Assembly (NCBI RefSeq): GCF_002632875.1
Contig: NZ_NJCX01000015.1
Location: 51,819-115,818 of the forward strand
Reading direction: 5' to 3'
Length of the DNA: 64,000 nucleotides
From: Xenorhabdus kozodoii
GTDB lineage: Bacteria; Pseudomonadota; Gammaproteobacteria; Enterobacterales; Enterobacteriaceae
The notes under the pieces are model-generated. The model worked only from the letters and a program-made list of their open reading frames with translations. It was not told the origin of the DNA and ran no database searches. This document shows, piece by piece, positions 1-7,142 of the stretch (position 1 is the stretch's first letter; each line of letters starts with the position of its first letter). Made by a program: the position numbers and the translations under genes.

Positions 1-457
1 CTGATTCTCCAGCACCATATATAATAACAGGGATTCCCTTACTCCTAGTATAATTACGAAGTGTTCTGTATAAAAACCTAGTTCCACATAAAAAAATAAC
101 TAAAAAAGAAAAGTAGATAATTGGAACTGTTCTAGGTAAGAAAGCTTGTTGATATAAAGAAAATGCTATCAAAACTAGAACTGATAAAAATGAACCAATA
201 ATAGCCCACTTTAAGATACTCATATTAACATATCTTAATATTGCTCGGTAAAATCCCAATTTTACAAATATAAAAAGTGTACATGGTATTGTTAAGATAA
301 TTACAGACCAATGTAATAAACTATGAATGGGAACTTCTCTGTCTAAACGTAGCCACATGCCGATCCAATATGAAGAGGCTATCATCACAATATCGGCAAT
401 CATTAATAAAAGTGTTTTTAGTAACCTTTCTTTTTTGAAAAAAAATCTCTCGTTCAT
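1..457 (-). CDS. Membrane-bound nucleotide-sugar dehydratase, WbpM/PglF-like (N-terminus only)
   Basis: Partial gene cut by the left window edge; about 152 codons are visible. Reading down from the ATG at 457, the protein starts MNERFFFKKERLLK and shows four hydrophobic segments (about residues 14-36, 48-68, 80-100, 108-128). A Rossmann NAD-binding start, VIIYGAGESG, follows at about 143-152. This layout (four membrane helices, then a GAGxxG dehydratase domain) is that of WbpM/PglF/CapD proteins, which convert UDP-GlcNAc to a 4-keto-6-deoxy sugar at the inner membrane. The start is supported by AGG eight bases upstream. It lies 5 bp downstream of the sugar transferase gene, so it is the last visible gene of the O-antigen operon. 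The catalytic half is outside the window, so 4,6- versus 5-epimerising activity cannot be told. Confidence 0.8.
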   Translation of the reverse strand, partial: MNERFFFKKERLLKTLLLMIADIVMIASSYWIGMWLRLDREVPIHSLLHWSVIILTIPCTLFIFVKLGFYRAILRYVNMSILKWAIIGSFLSVLVLIAFSLYQQAFLPRTVPIIYFSFLVIFLCGTRFLYRTLRNYTRSKGIPVIIYGAGES

Positions 458-462
458 GAATG

Positions 463-1074
463 TTACCTGAAAATTATTTTATATATAGTTTTAAAAATTA
501 TTTTGATATCAAGAAAAAATGACTGGTTTTTAACATAGTCTAGATAATATTTTGCCTTGATAGGCATAATTATGTCAATATAAGCTTGATGAGGATTGGG
601 GTATTGAGATAATATTTCATTCTCATCTATCATTTCTATAGATGCAAGATCTGTTATTCCTGGTTTTACTGATAATATCTCTTTTTTTATTTTTGGTGAA
701 TATTCATCCATAAACTTAGGTACTTCAGGTCTAGGACCAACTAAACTCATTTTACCTTGTATAACATCAATGAGTTGTGCTAATTCATCTAATTTATATT
801 TTCTTATAAATTTTCCGGAGTTGGTTATGCGAGAATCATTACCGATAGTAAGTTGTCCTTTTTGTTCGGAATTTAATGTCATACTCCTAAATTTATGAAT
901 ATAGAATGGCTTCCCGTATTGCCCAATACGCTTTTGACGAAAAAAGATGGGCCCTTTCGAGTCCATTTTAATCCATACTGCGATAGATATTAGTATAGGA
1001 GATAAAATAATTATTCCTACAAAAGATGCAATGAAATCGAAAAGTTTTTTGAAAATTATATATGTTGATTTCAT
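463..1074 (-). CDS. Initiating sugar-phosphate transferase, PglC-type
   Basis: 203 aa, the small bacterial sugar transferase form. It shows an N-terminal membrane segment (about residues 11-35), the KFRSM motif (61-65), KLDEL with an Asp-Glu pair at 96-97 equivalent to the catalytic dyad of PglC, and the family signature SLVGPRPEVP (110-119). Such enzymes move a sugar-1-phosphate from a UDP-sugar to undecaprenyl phosphate, starting each O-unit. The short form lacks the extra membrane helices of WbaP/WcaJ. It directly abuts the stop of the aminotransferase gene and precedes the WbpM/PglF-like gene. This neighbourhood suggests that the first sugar is a 6-deoxy amino sugar (inference). Confidence 0.9.
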   Translation of the reverse strand: MKSTYIIFKKLFDFIASFVGIIILSPILISIAVWIKMDSKGPIFFRQKRIGQYGKPFYIHKFRSMTLNSEQKGQLTIGNDSRITNSGKFIRKYKLDELAQLIDVIQGKMSLVGPRPEVPKFMDEYSPKIKKEILSVKPGITDLASIEMIDENEILSQYPNPHQAYIDIIMPIKAKYYLDYVKNQSFFLDIKIIFKTIYKIIFR

Positions 1075-2232
1075 TTACTCTAAAATCTCTTTTATTGCAT
1101 TTATTACTCTAATCTGATCATCTTTTGTCATTTTTGTATATAGAGGAATGGAAATTATTTTATAAAAGTTTTTTTCTGCAATAGGAAAATCTTTATCACA
1201 TAATGAATAAGTGTTTTTCCAAATAGGATGTTTATGAAGGGGAATAAAATGAACTGAACAGCCTATATTTTTTTCAGCCATCTTTATAATAAAGTCATCT
1301 CTTGATATTTTGACTTCATCTTTTAAACGGATAGGGTATAAATGCCAAGCATGTTGATTATTTGAGTTGAAAGGTTTGGTCGGTAATATTAATGGTAAAT
1401 CTTTTAGTTCTTTATCATAAAGTTTTGCCATTTTCTCTCTTTTTTGCTGAAAGAGGTCAATTTTCTTTAACTGATGGATTCCAATTGCTGCACAAATATC
1501 TGGCATATTATATTTAAATCCAGGTTCTATAACTTCATAGTACCATGCGGGTGTTTTGGATTGATATCGATCAAATGCATCTTTGCTAATACCATGAAGA
1601 CGCATAACTTTAGCTCTTTTTATGATTTCTGGATTACGGGAAACTAACATACCACCTTCAGCAGTGGTCATTGTTTTATTGGCGTAAAAACTAAAAACAG
1701 TAATGTCCGTATCTAATGTACCAATTTTTTTTCCGTTGTAGATGGTTGGAAATGCATGGGCGGCATCTTCAACTATTTTTAGATTAAATTCTTTAGCGAT
1801 AGAGATTATTTCATCCATATCACAAGATAAACCGGCAAAATGTACAGGGATAATGGCTTTCGTTTTGGAAGTTATTGCTTTCCTAATTGCTTCGGGATCA
1901 ATATTCAGTGAATCAGGAAGGGAATCAACAAAAACAGGGTTTGCACCTAAATAGCGAACTACTTCGGCAGTCGCTGTAAAGGTATAGGTTGGAACGATAA
2001 CTTCGTCTTCTGGTTTAATTCCTATTGCCTCTAGAGCTAAATGTAGACCCGCAGTAGCTGAATTGACTGCAATAGCTTCAACATCACCGCCTAAATAGCT
2101 AGCAAAATCTTGTTCAAATTTTTTTGCTTTAGGTCCTGTTGTAATCCAACCATTTTTCAATGAATCAACAACTTCATTGATTTCTTCTTCATTAATTTCA
2201 GGTAATGCAAAAGGAAGGAATTTATTGTTCAT
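1075..2232 (-). CDS. DegT/DnrJ/EryC1-family sugar aminotransferase
   Basis: 385 aa, full length for the PLP-dependent nucleotide-sugar aminotransferases. The cofactor aspartate lies in VEDAAHAF (D156) and the Schiff-base lysine in FYANKTMTT (K186). It would aminate a keto sugar nucleotide, most simply the 4-keto product of the dehydratase encoded at the left edge, as PglE does. Its start overlaps the stop of the upstream glycosyltransferase gene (ATGA type), so the two are translationally coupled. The exact product (QuiNAc4N- or FucNAc4N-type) cannot be read from the sequence. It is distinct from the second DegT protein at 10883-11965, which belongs to the uronic acid pathway. Confidence 0.85.
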   Translation of the reverse strand: MNNKFLPFALPEINEEEINEVVDSLKNGWITTGPKAKKFEQDFASYLGGDVEAIAVNSATAGLHLALEAIGIKPEDEVIVPTYTFTATAEVVRYLGANPVFVDSLPDSLNIDPEAIRKAITSKTKAIIPVHFAGLSCDMDEIISIAKEFNLKIVEDAAHAFPTIYNGKKIGTLDTDITVFSFYANKTMTTAEGGMLVSRNPEIIKRAKVMRLHGISKDAFDRYQSKTPAWYYEVIEPGFKYNMPDICAAIGIHQLKKIDLFQQKREKMAKLYDKELKDLPLILPTKPFNSNNQHAWHLYPIRLKDEVKISRDDFIIKMAEKNIGCSVHFIPLHKHPIWKNTYSLCDKDFPIAEKNFYKIISIPLYTKMTKDDQIRVINAIKEILE

Positions 2233-3464
2233 AGTTTTTTCATCACTTGTAAAAATTTATCGGCTAACACTGAATAGTTATGGTTATTTAGAACATAATC
2301 TCTACCATTTTTTCCCATTTGTTGTTTTTCTTCCAAAGAGTATTCACTTAATTTAATTAAGCCATCAGCAATAGCCTTAGATGATTCTGCTTCTACAGTT
2401 AGTCCACAAGCGGCATCTGCAACGGGATCATTTCCGGCTTGAATGGAACTTAAAATGACATTTTCAGCCATCATATAATCCATTAGTTTATTGGGAGATA
2501 TACCAAAACGATAAATAGGTGTTTTATTAGCGCCTATATAACTAATATCAAATAATGTTAGTAGATCTGGCATCTGTTTTTTAGTTATTGGTTCAAAGAA
2601 AGTGATATTTTCTAAATTGAGTGAGTTCTTATATTTTAAAATATTATTTTTCTCCAATCCAGAACCAACTAGAATAAAATGGAATGGTTTCTCTCTTAAT
2701 AAGTCAGCCGCTTCTATTAAGTGGCTTAATGCATTAGGTATGCCATGAGAACCAGCATAACCAACTATTGTATAGCCTTTACTTTTTAATGTATTTATTT
2801 TTGACCTAATATTATCAGGTATTTTATTATAGTTACTATTTTCCCAGTCAGAACATACAACTCCATTGGGAACAATATGCAATTTATTTATATCTAGTCC
2901 ATGTTCTATAACATATTGGTGAATTTTAGGTAACATGGATATTACAGCATCTGAATATTTATATGCACTATTTTCAGCGTATTGACATAAAATCATAAAT
3001 GGATGTTTGGGAGACATTCCTCCTAATTCTATTGGTGATAATGGCCATAGATCATGGATTTCATATATTAGTTTAGCTTTATGTATTTTAGCTAGATATT
3101 TTGCAACCCAAATATCTAGTGGATATGTACTGGAGGCGATTATTACGTCAGGTTTTATTTTATTAATGACTTTTTTATTAGATAGGAAAACTTGTAGTAG
3201 GAACGAAAATATATTTATTACACGAAGAAATCCATTTCCTTCATATTTATTAGTCGGATACCAAATGTAGTTTATACCGTCAATGTTTTCTTCTGTTATC
3301 TTGTTTTTTACATCTGGTTGTTTAGATCTTACATGAGAAAATGAAGAAGCCAATATAGTTGTTTTGTGTCCATGTTTTAGCCACTCTTTTGCTAAATAAT
3401 ATGGTCTAAACTCCATTCCATAATAAGGGTTTCCAGCATAATGGTTAATATATAATATGTTCAT
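2229..3464 (-). CDS. Glycosyltransferase family 4, WbuB-like
   Basis: I place the start at 3464 (MNILYINHYAGNP, 411 aa). The frame is open further upstream to 3530, but that would run into the preceding gene, whose stop is at 3472. The GT4 features are an N-terminal Rossmann start, YEIHDLWPLSP in the acceptor domain, GYAGSHG at the domain junction and the late donor-site stretch FGISPNKLMDYM. The last resembles WbuB-type amino-deoxysugar transferases of O-antigen clusters. Cytoplasmic face of the inner membrane; it adds a sugar to the undecaprenyl-linked O-unit. Donor and linkage are unknown. Confidence 0.85.
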   Translation of the reverse strand: MNILYINHYAGNPYYGMEFRPYYLAKEWLKHGHKTTILASSFSHVRSKQPDVKNKITEENIDGINYIWYPTNKYEGNGFLRVINIFSFLLQVFLSNKKVINKIKPDVIIASSTYPLDIWVAKYLAKIHKAKLIYEIHDLWPLSPIELGGMSPKHPFMILCQYAENSAYKYSDAVISMLPKIHQYVIEHGLDINKLHIVPNGVVCSDWENSNYNKIPDNIRSKINTLKSKGYTIVGYAGSHGIPNALSHLIEAADLLREKPFHFILVGSGLEKNNILKYKNSLNLENITFFEPITKKQMPDLLTLFDISYIGANKTPIYRFGISPNKLMDYMMAENVILSSIQAGNDPVADAACGLTVEAESSKAIADGLIKLSEYSLEEKQQMGKNGRDYVLNNHNYSVLADKFLQVMKKL

Positions 3465-3471
3465 AATATAT

Positions 3472-4347
3472 TTATATATCCCGAATTTTTTTGGCTGGGT
3501 TACCAGCGAAAACAGTTGAGCCTGGTACATCTTTTGTTAATACGGCACCAATACCTATAAGTGAATTGTTGCCAATATTCTTTTTCTGGATGATTGAGGA
3601 GTTTGGACCAATCCATGCATTATTTCCAATAATTACTCCCCCACTAATTTCTGCACACGCAGTAATGAAAGTTCCTTTTCCTATATGGCAATTATGGGCT
3701 ATATGAACTAGGTTATCAATTTTTACATGATCTTCTATTATAGTATTTGAGAGAGTCCCTCTAGCAATACATGTATTAGAACCAACTTCTACATTTTCTC
3801 CAATAATAACTCCACCTAAATGAGGAAAGCGAATAGGTATACCATCTTGTGTTCGTTCAAATCCAAAGCCATCACCTCCAATGGATGAATTTGCTCTTAT
3901 TCTTGAGTTAGCACCTATAATTGTTCCAGAATGTATGACCACATTATGTTCAATTTTTACGTTTTCATGGATAGTACAACCATCTTCAATTATTGAGTTA
4001 TGGCCTATAGATACAGTTGGACATATTTTTGATTGGAATGAAAAATGGTTAAATCCAATCTTTTTTTCTAAAAAGTTTAATATGCGTATGAAATCTAATC
4101 TTGGGTTTTTACTAATTATGAATCTTGTTTTTTTATCATTAAAAAAATTCACATCAGACTCATCGCAAACTAGTGTAACATCAGGAGTTAACAGCTCAAC
4201 TTTTCCTTTAACAAAGGAAAGACTTCCTTCAGTAATATTACTGATGGGAGATACATTAGTAATGTGGCTATTGTTTCCACGATAAGAAAGATTTAGCTCT
4301 TTACATATTATTTCTATAGAGACATCAGTTTTTAATTGATAACACAT
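3472..4347 (-). CDS. LpxD-like left-handed beta-helix acyltransferase
   Basis: 291 aa. The N-terminal third resembles the LpxD nucleotide-binding domain (ISNITEGSLSFVKGK). The rest is a run of hexapeptide repeats ([IV]-G-x-N type; HNSIIEDGCTIHENV, IGENVEVGSNTCIARG) ending with ITKDVPGSTVFAGNPAKKI, a tail seen in many sugar O/N-acetyltransferases. The motif VHIAHNCHIG contains the His expected for catalysis in LpxD-type enzymes. True LpxD is normally encoded beside lpxA, and this one sits in the O-antigen operon. It is therefore more likely a dedicated sugar N-acyltransferase than the lipid A enzyme (inference). A strong GAGGTGAT ribosome site precedes the ATG. Its first 16 bases overlap the end of the deacetylase gene. 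Confidence 0.8.
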   Translation of the reverse strand: MCYQLKTDVSIEIICKELNLSYRGNNSHITNVSPISNITEGSLSFVKGKVELLTPDVTLVCDESDVNFFNDKKTRFIISKNPRLDFIRILNFLEKKIGFNHFSFQSKICPTVSIGHNSIIEDGCTIHENVKIEHNVVIHSGTIIGANSRIRANSSIGGDGFGFERTQDGIPIRFPHLGGVIIGENVEVGSNTCIARGTLSNTIIEDHVKIDNLVHIAHNCHIGKGTFITACAEISGGVIIGNNAWIGPNSSIIQKKNIGNNSLIGIGAVLTKDVPGSTVFAGNPAKKIRDI

Positions 4348-4970
4348 CTTATCACCTCGAAACTTTCAGCATATTTTGCTCCGATTTGAACACCACGGGT
4401 TCTTGCTAAAGAAAATATAAAATCTTCAGACATATAATCTCTATTTTTTTGTGACTCATATTTTTGTAGAGCTGAGACTTTTTTCTGGATATGATGTTTA
4501 TCTAGTTTTATAAAACAAGTAGTGTCAAAAGATAAATTATTCCAGATTAATTCATATCCTAGTATGGTGGTGTTTTTAAAAGCTCGAAGCCCTTCTTGGG
4601 CTATAGTTGTATGATCTTGATGTATATCTTTTAGAGAAGGCATAAGAATAAGATCAAAATTATTATTTTTTCTTATTTCTATCAACTTCTCTAGAATTTC
4701 TTGCCTAGCATAATTTAGTTTTCTTACTTGGTAACTAAAAATTATTAAATTTTCACTTTTGATACCTAGAGCTTGTGTTGCTGCCTTTACTTCTGTTTTT
4801 AATATATCTTTTGCCATTCCTTTAGGAACAGATTCTTCTGCGGTTGAGAAGGCAACGTAAGTAACGTTTGTGCCATTTTCGATTAATTTAGCTATAGAAC
4901 CTCCTGCACCAAGCTCCCCATCATCTGTATGAGGTGCAAGAACTAAAGCATTATGAAAAATTTGATTCAT
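4332..4970 (-). CDS. PIG-L/LmbE-family sugar N-deacetylase
   Basis: 212 aa, complete. The zinc-binding signature APHTDDGELG is at about residues 12-21 and the third ligand region, DIHQDH, is near 114-119. Both are diagnostic of PIG-L deacetylases, which remove N-acetyl groups from GlcNAc-type substrates. The start is backed by GGAAATATAA upstream of the ATG. It overlaps the LpxD-like acyltransferase gene by 16 bp, suggesting coupled synthesis. Together they could replace an N-acetyl group of one O-unit sugar by another acyl group (inference). It is the first intact gene downstream of the IS debris, so its transcription depends on read-through or on a local promoter that I could not identify. 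Confidence 0.85.
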   Translation of the reverse strand: MNQIFHNALVLAPHTDDGELGAGGSIAKLIENGTNVTYVAFSTAEESVPKGMAKDILKTEVKAATQALGIKSENLIIFSYQVRKLNYARQEILEKLIEIRKNNNFDLILMPSLKDIHQDHTTIAQEGLRAFKNTTILGYELIWNNLSFDTTCFIKLDKHHIQKKVSALQKYESQKNRDYMSEDFIFSLARTRGVQIGAKYAESFEVIRCVIN

Positions 4971-5390
4971 TTATATTTCCAAATTAATATCAGTTGATTA
5001 TAGGTCACAGGGTATTTTGAGATTGAGAAAGATATTTACTATAGCAACTAATCGTTATTTTGAATAATTGCATTTATTGTTGAATCTATTTTGTTTTGAT
5101 AGTTATTATCAGTAAGAGTGTTTATAATGCATTAATTATAAGTTCATAATTTAATGTGGTTCCTTTTTTTCAATAAAACCAAAGTTACTTAAATTTTTTA
5201 ATGCTTTGGTCATAACTTCAACAAGTTGTAATAATGTTTTTCAGTATACACGGATAAGTTGTTTGCGGATTTCCATTGAGTGTTAGTTTCTTGGCAATCT
5301 CTTGATATGGATTTACATATTGAAAAAAAGAGCATTGTTTATCTCGTTCATAGATGAATATTGCATCTTTGTTAACGATCTATCCCAATG
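4971..5390. other. Gene-free AT-rich stretch upstream of the deacetylase gene
   Basis: About 420 bases with stop codons in all frames and no convincing gene. The base composition resembles the O-antigen genes rather than the IS630 sequence to its right. Very weak InsB-like or winged-helix-like fragments can be imagined on the minus strand (for example a 20-codon frame at 5151-5213), but none is reliable. It probably holds decayed sequence left after insertions or deletions, and perhaps a promoter for the left half of the operon. Confidence 0.4.
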
Positions 5391-5514
5391 TTATCCGTTT
5401 TTAGTGAGGGTGTTTAACGTGCGCATAATCGTATTTATGCTGACACCTAAAGTAAGCCTGGTTTCTTTCACCGAAGTCACCCATCTCCATATCAAAAATT
5501 TTCTCTTTCATGCC
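5391..5514 (-). pseudogene. insA: IS1-family insA remnant, frameshifted
   Basis: Reading leftwards from 5514 gives GMKEKIFDMEMGDFG. After a frame change near 5470 it continues VKETRLTLGVSINTIMRTL and ends at a stop at 5391. Joined, this matches the C-terminal half of IS1 InsA, the helix-turn-helix region whose E. coli form reads [26 protein letters not shown]. The N-terminal zinc-finger half is missing, and the homology stops a few bases before the inferred left end of the IS630 element. It is opposite in orientation to the other IS1-type fragment at 6620-7132, so it derives from a separate insertion. Confidence 0.65.
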
Positions 5515-5521
5515 GATTTAT

Positions 5522-6609
5522 AACTATTTTAAGTGCTCAAGAAAAATTAATTACAAATCGTTCGCCATAACCGTCCAATAGAGTATCTAGCTCATACTCC
5601 ATTGTGTCCGGAGTCCAGGTGATAAAACGTCGCCAGTGATATTTGGCTTGTTTCCAGACGATTTCAATCAGATTCAGCTCTGGGCTGTAAGCCGGAAGAT
5701 AAAGTAAAAGCAGATTATGCTCCTGTAACCAGCGATGTCTGATTTTTTCCTCGATCCCATGGTGGATACGGGCATTATCGAGCACTAAAAATGTCAGACG
5801 GTTGTCCCCTTGTTTGGCAACTTGCTCTAAAAAATCAACCATATCCTCTCGCGTGATACTGCCTGACATTGTCTGGTAAAACAGCGTGTTGTCCGTGTAA
5901 TTTAACGCCCCCAGAACTGACCGTCTGTCATGGTGTTGAGGCTCAGTCTCATGGGGTTTGCCCCGTGGACTCCACCCATATTGCACCGGTGGAGAGGCGG
6001 CAAAAACCGGCTTCATCAAAATAGACCAGACGGTAGCGGCCTGACCGTGCACCGGCCTTAAGATTATCCAGCAAGGCGGATTTTTTAGCGAATTCCGTTT
6101 CATCGCGTTTTTTTAACGACAGACGGGCGCGTTTATAGGTGAGCCCCAGTTTTTTCAGTGTCTTTGCCTGCGTTTCAAGCGTGCATGGCAGAGGACCGTG
6201 CTTTTCCTCAACCCCCTGAGCTATCCGGGCCAGCGTCAGGGACTCGGAACAGGCGATTTCAACCGCGGTTGCGATCATTTCAGGCGTCATGGCGAGATAC
6301 CGGCCGCCAGCATGACCCCCAACAGACCCGCGATCCCGAAGTCATGCCAGGTGTGAACCCAGTTATAAATTGCATCCTGTCTCAATGGCGATTTGGCGCG
6401 GTTTTAACCCTCTGGCAAGCATGAGCAAACCGGTTCCTCTCGTACGGATGTCCCGATGCTGATGATTCAGGGCGAGTTGTTGCAACGTGATCCGTTCAGG
6501 CTCAGAAAGGATTATTTTGGATTTCATGAGTGGACGCGGTAAGTCAGTTTATTGTATTACCTACTATAACAAAAGTGCAGATAATTTCATTGATTAACTT
6601 AGTATAGTT
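5522..6609 (-). mobile_element. IS630-family insertion sequence, degenerate
   Basis: About 1.09 kb, a normal size for the family, enclosing one decayed IS630-type transposase gene. Candidate imperfect terminal inverted repeats are AACTATTTTAAGT at 5522-5534 and its partner at 6597-6609 (11 of 13 matching), with TA dinucleotides at the edges as expected for this family. The boundaries are tentative. Its more balanced base composition contrasts with the AT-rich O-antigen genes on both sides. It interrupts the operon between wzy/GT4 and the deacetylase gene. Confidence 0.6.
5537..6528 (-). pseudogene. IS630-family transposase, multiply frameshifted
   Basis: The N-terminus starts at 6528 (MKSKIILSEPERITLQQLA, helix-turn-helix region). 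The frame breaks near 6370, again near 6310-6330, and a third time near 5975-5990. The surviving pieces carry the full DDE catalytic set of the IS630/Tc1 group: YFDEAGF (first Asp), FLVLDNARIHHG (second Asp), and YLPAYSPELNLIEIVWKQAK (final Glu). The C-terminus ends ERFVINFS at 5537. With at least three frame disruptions it cannot make an active transposase unless several shifts are programmed, which is unlikely. Confidence 0.85.
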
Positions 6610-6678
6610 CCGAAAATTCGGTCACGTATTCAATATGTTGATTGTTGTGTAAAATCTCCATTTTTTCGGAGAAATTAA

Positions 6679-6939
6679 ATGGTGACGGTTGAAGGAATAT
6701 GTCGATTTTGTCAACAAACAGAATTTGTCAAAAAACACGGTAAAGGCGATGCGGGACATCAACGCTATCGTTGTTTCTCCTGCAAACGAACCTTTCAACT
6801 TGAGTACGTTTATCGAGCATACAAAGCAGGAATTAAAGAATAATTTGTTGATTTTGCCATGAACAACTCAGGTATTCGTGATACTGCCCATGCATTACAT
6901 ATCAGCCGTCATTCCGCAGCTATATCTGTAATATACTGA
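6679..6939 (+). pseudogene. insA: IS1-family insA, interrupted by an in-frame stop
   Basis: The frame begins MVTVEGICRFCQQTEF and includes the InsA zinc finger with two CxxC pairs (CRFC and CFSC) and the typical GHQRYRCFSCKRTFQLEY stretch. It stops after AYKAGIKE at a TAA (6841-6843). The same frame then continues FVDFAMNNSGIRDTAHALHIS, the expected helix-turn-helix, before diverging and ending at 6937-6939. A single nonsense change and the loss of the 3' part have inactivated it. Confidence 0.8.
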
Positions 6940-7017
6940 TTTTAAAATGATTGAGCAAAATTCACGCTAATATTGATTTTTAATTAAAACAATAAATTAC
7001 GAATGCGGTGCGGAATG

Positions 7018-7104
7018 TCGGGTAAAACACTCGGCTACAAATCCCCTGAGATGCATGAGAAAGTTATCGGGACTTTTATTGAAAGAGGAGAACACTATAT
7101 TTAA
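7018..7104 (+). pseudogene. insB: IS1-family insB, C-terminal tail only
   Basis: Codons 7018-7104 read SGKTLGYKSPEMHEKVIG and then TFIERGEHYI before a stop. This matches the extreme C-terminus of IS1 InsB transposase (KTLGYSKSxEMHDKVIGxF). The catalytic DDE part is deleted. The roughly 80 bp between this tail and the insA fragment are AT-rich and unlike IS1. Confidence 0.75.
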
Positions 7105-7142
7105 GGCAGAACAACGTATTGAATACGTGACCATTATTATAA

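Larger units (their letters stand above)
6620..7132 (+). mobile_element. Internally deleted IS1-family element with intact ends
   Basis: A 513-bp element bounded by 21-bp terminal inverted repeats at 6620-6640 and 7112-7132, both starting GGTCACGTATTCAATA when read inward and agreeing at 20 of 21 positions. Inside are a stop-interrupted insA and the last 28 codons of insB; most of insB (roughly 250-300 bp) is missing. A full IS1 is about 770 bp. No 8-9 bp target duplication is visible (CGAAAATTC on the left, ATTATTATA on the right). The right end lies only 10 bp from the stop codon of the glycosyltransferase gene at 7143. Confidence 0.8.

Noticed and set aside
5151..5213. A 20-codon minus-strand frame resembling the end of a winged-helix regulator (MTKALKNLSNFGFIEKK).
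   Set aside because: Too short, no ribosome site, no upstream continuation in any frame; could be chance in AT-rich DNA.
5302..5523. 73-codon plus-strand frame in the IS region.
   Set aside because: Composition and content look random, and it runs antisense through the recognisable InsA remnant.
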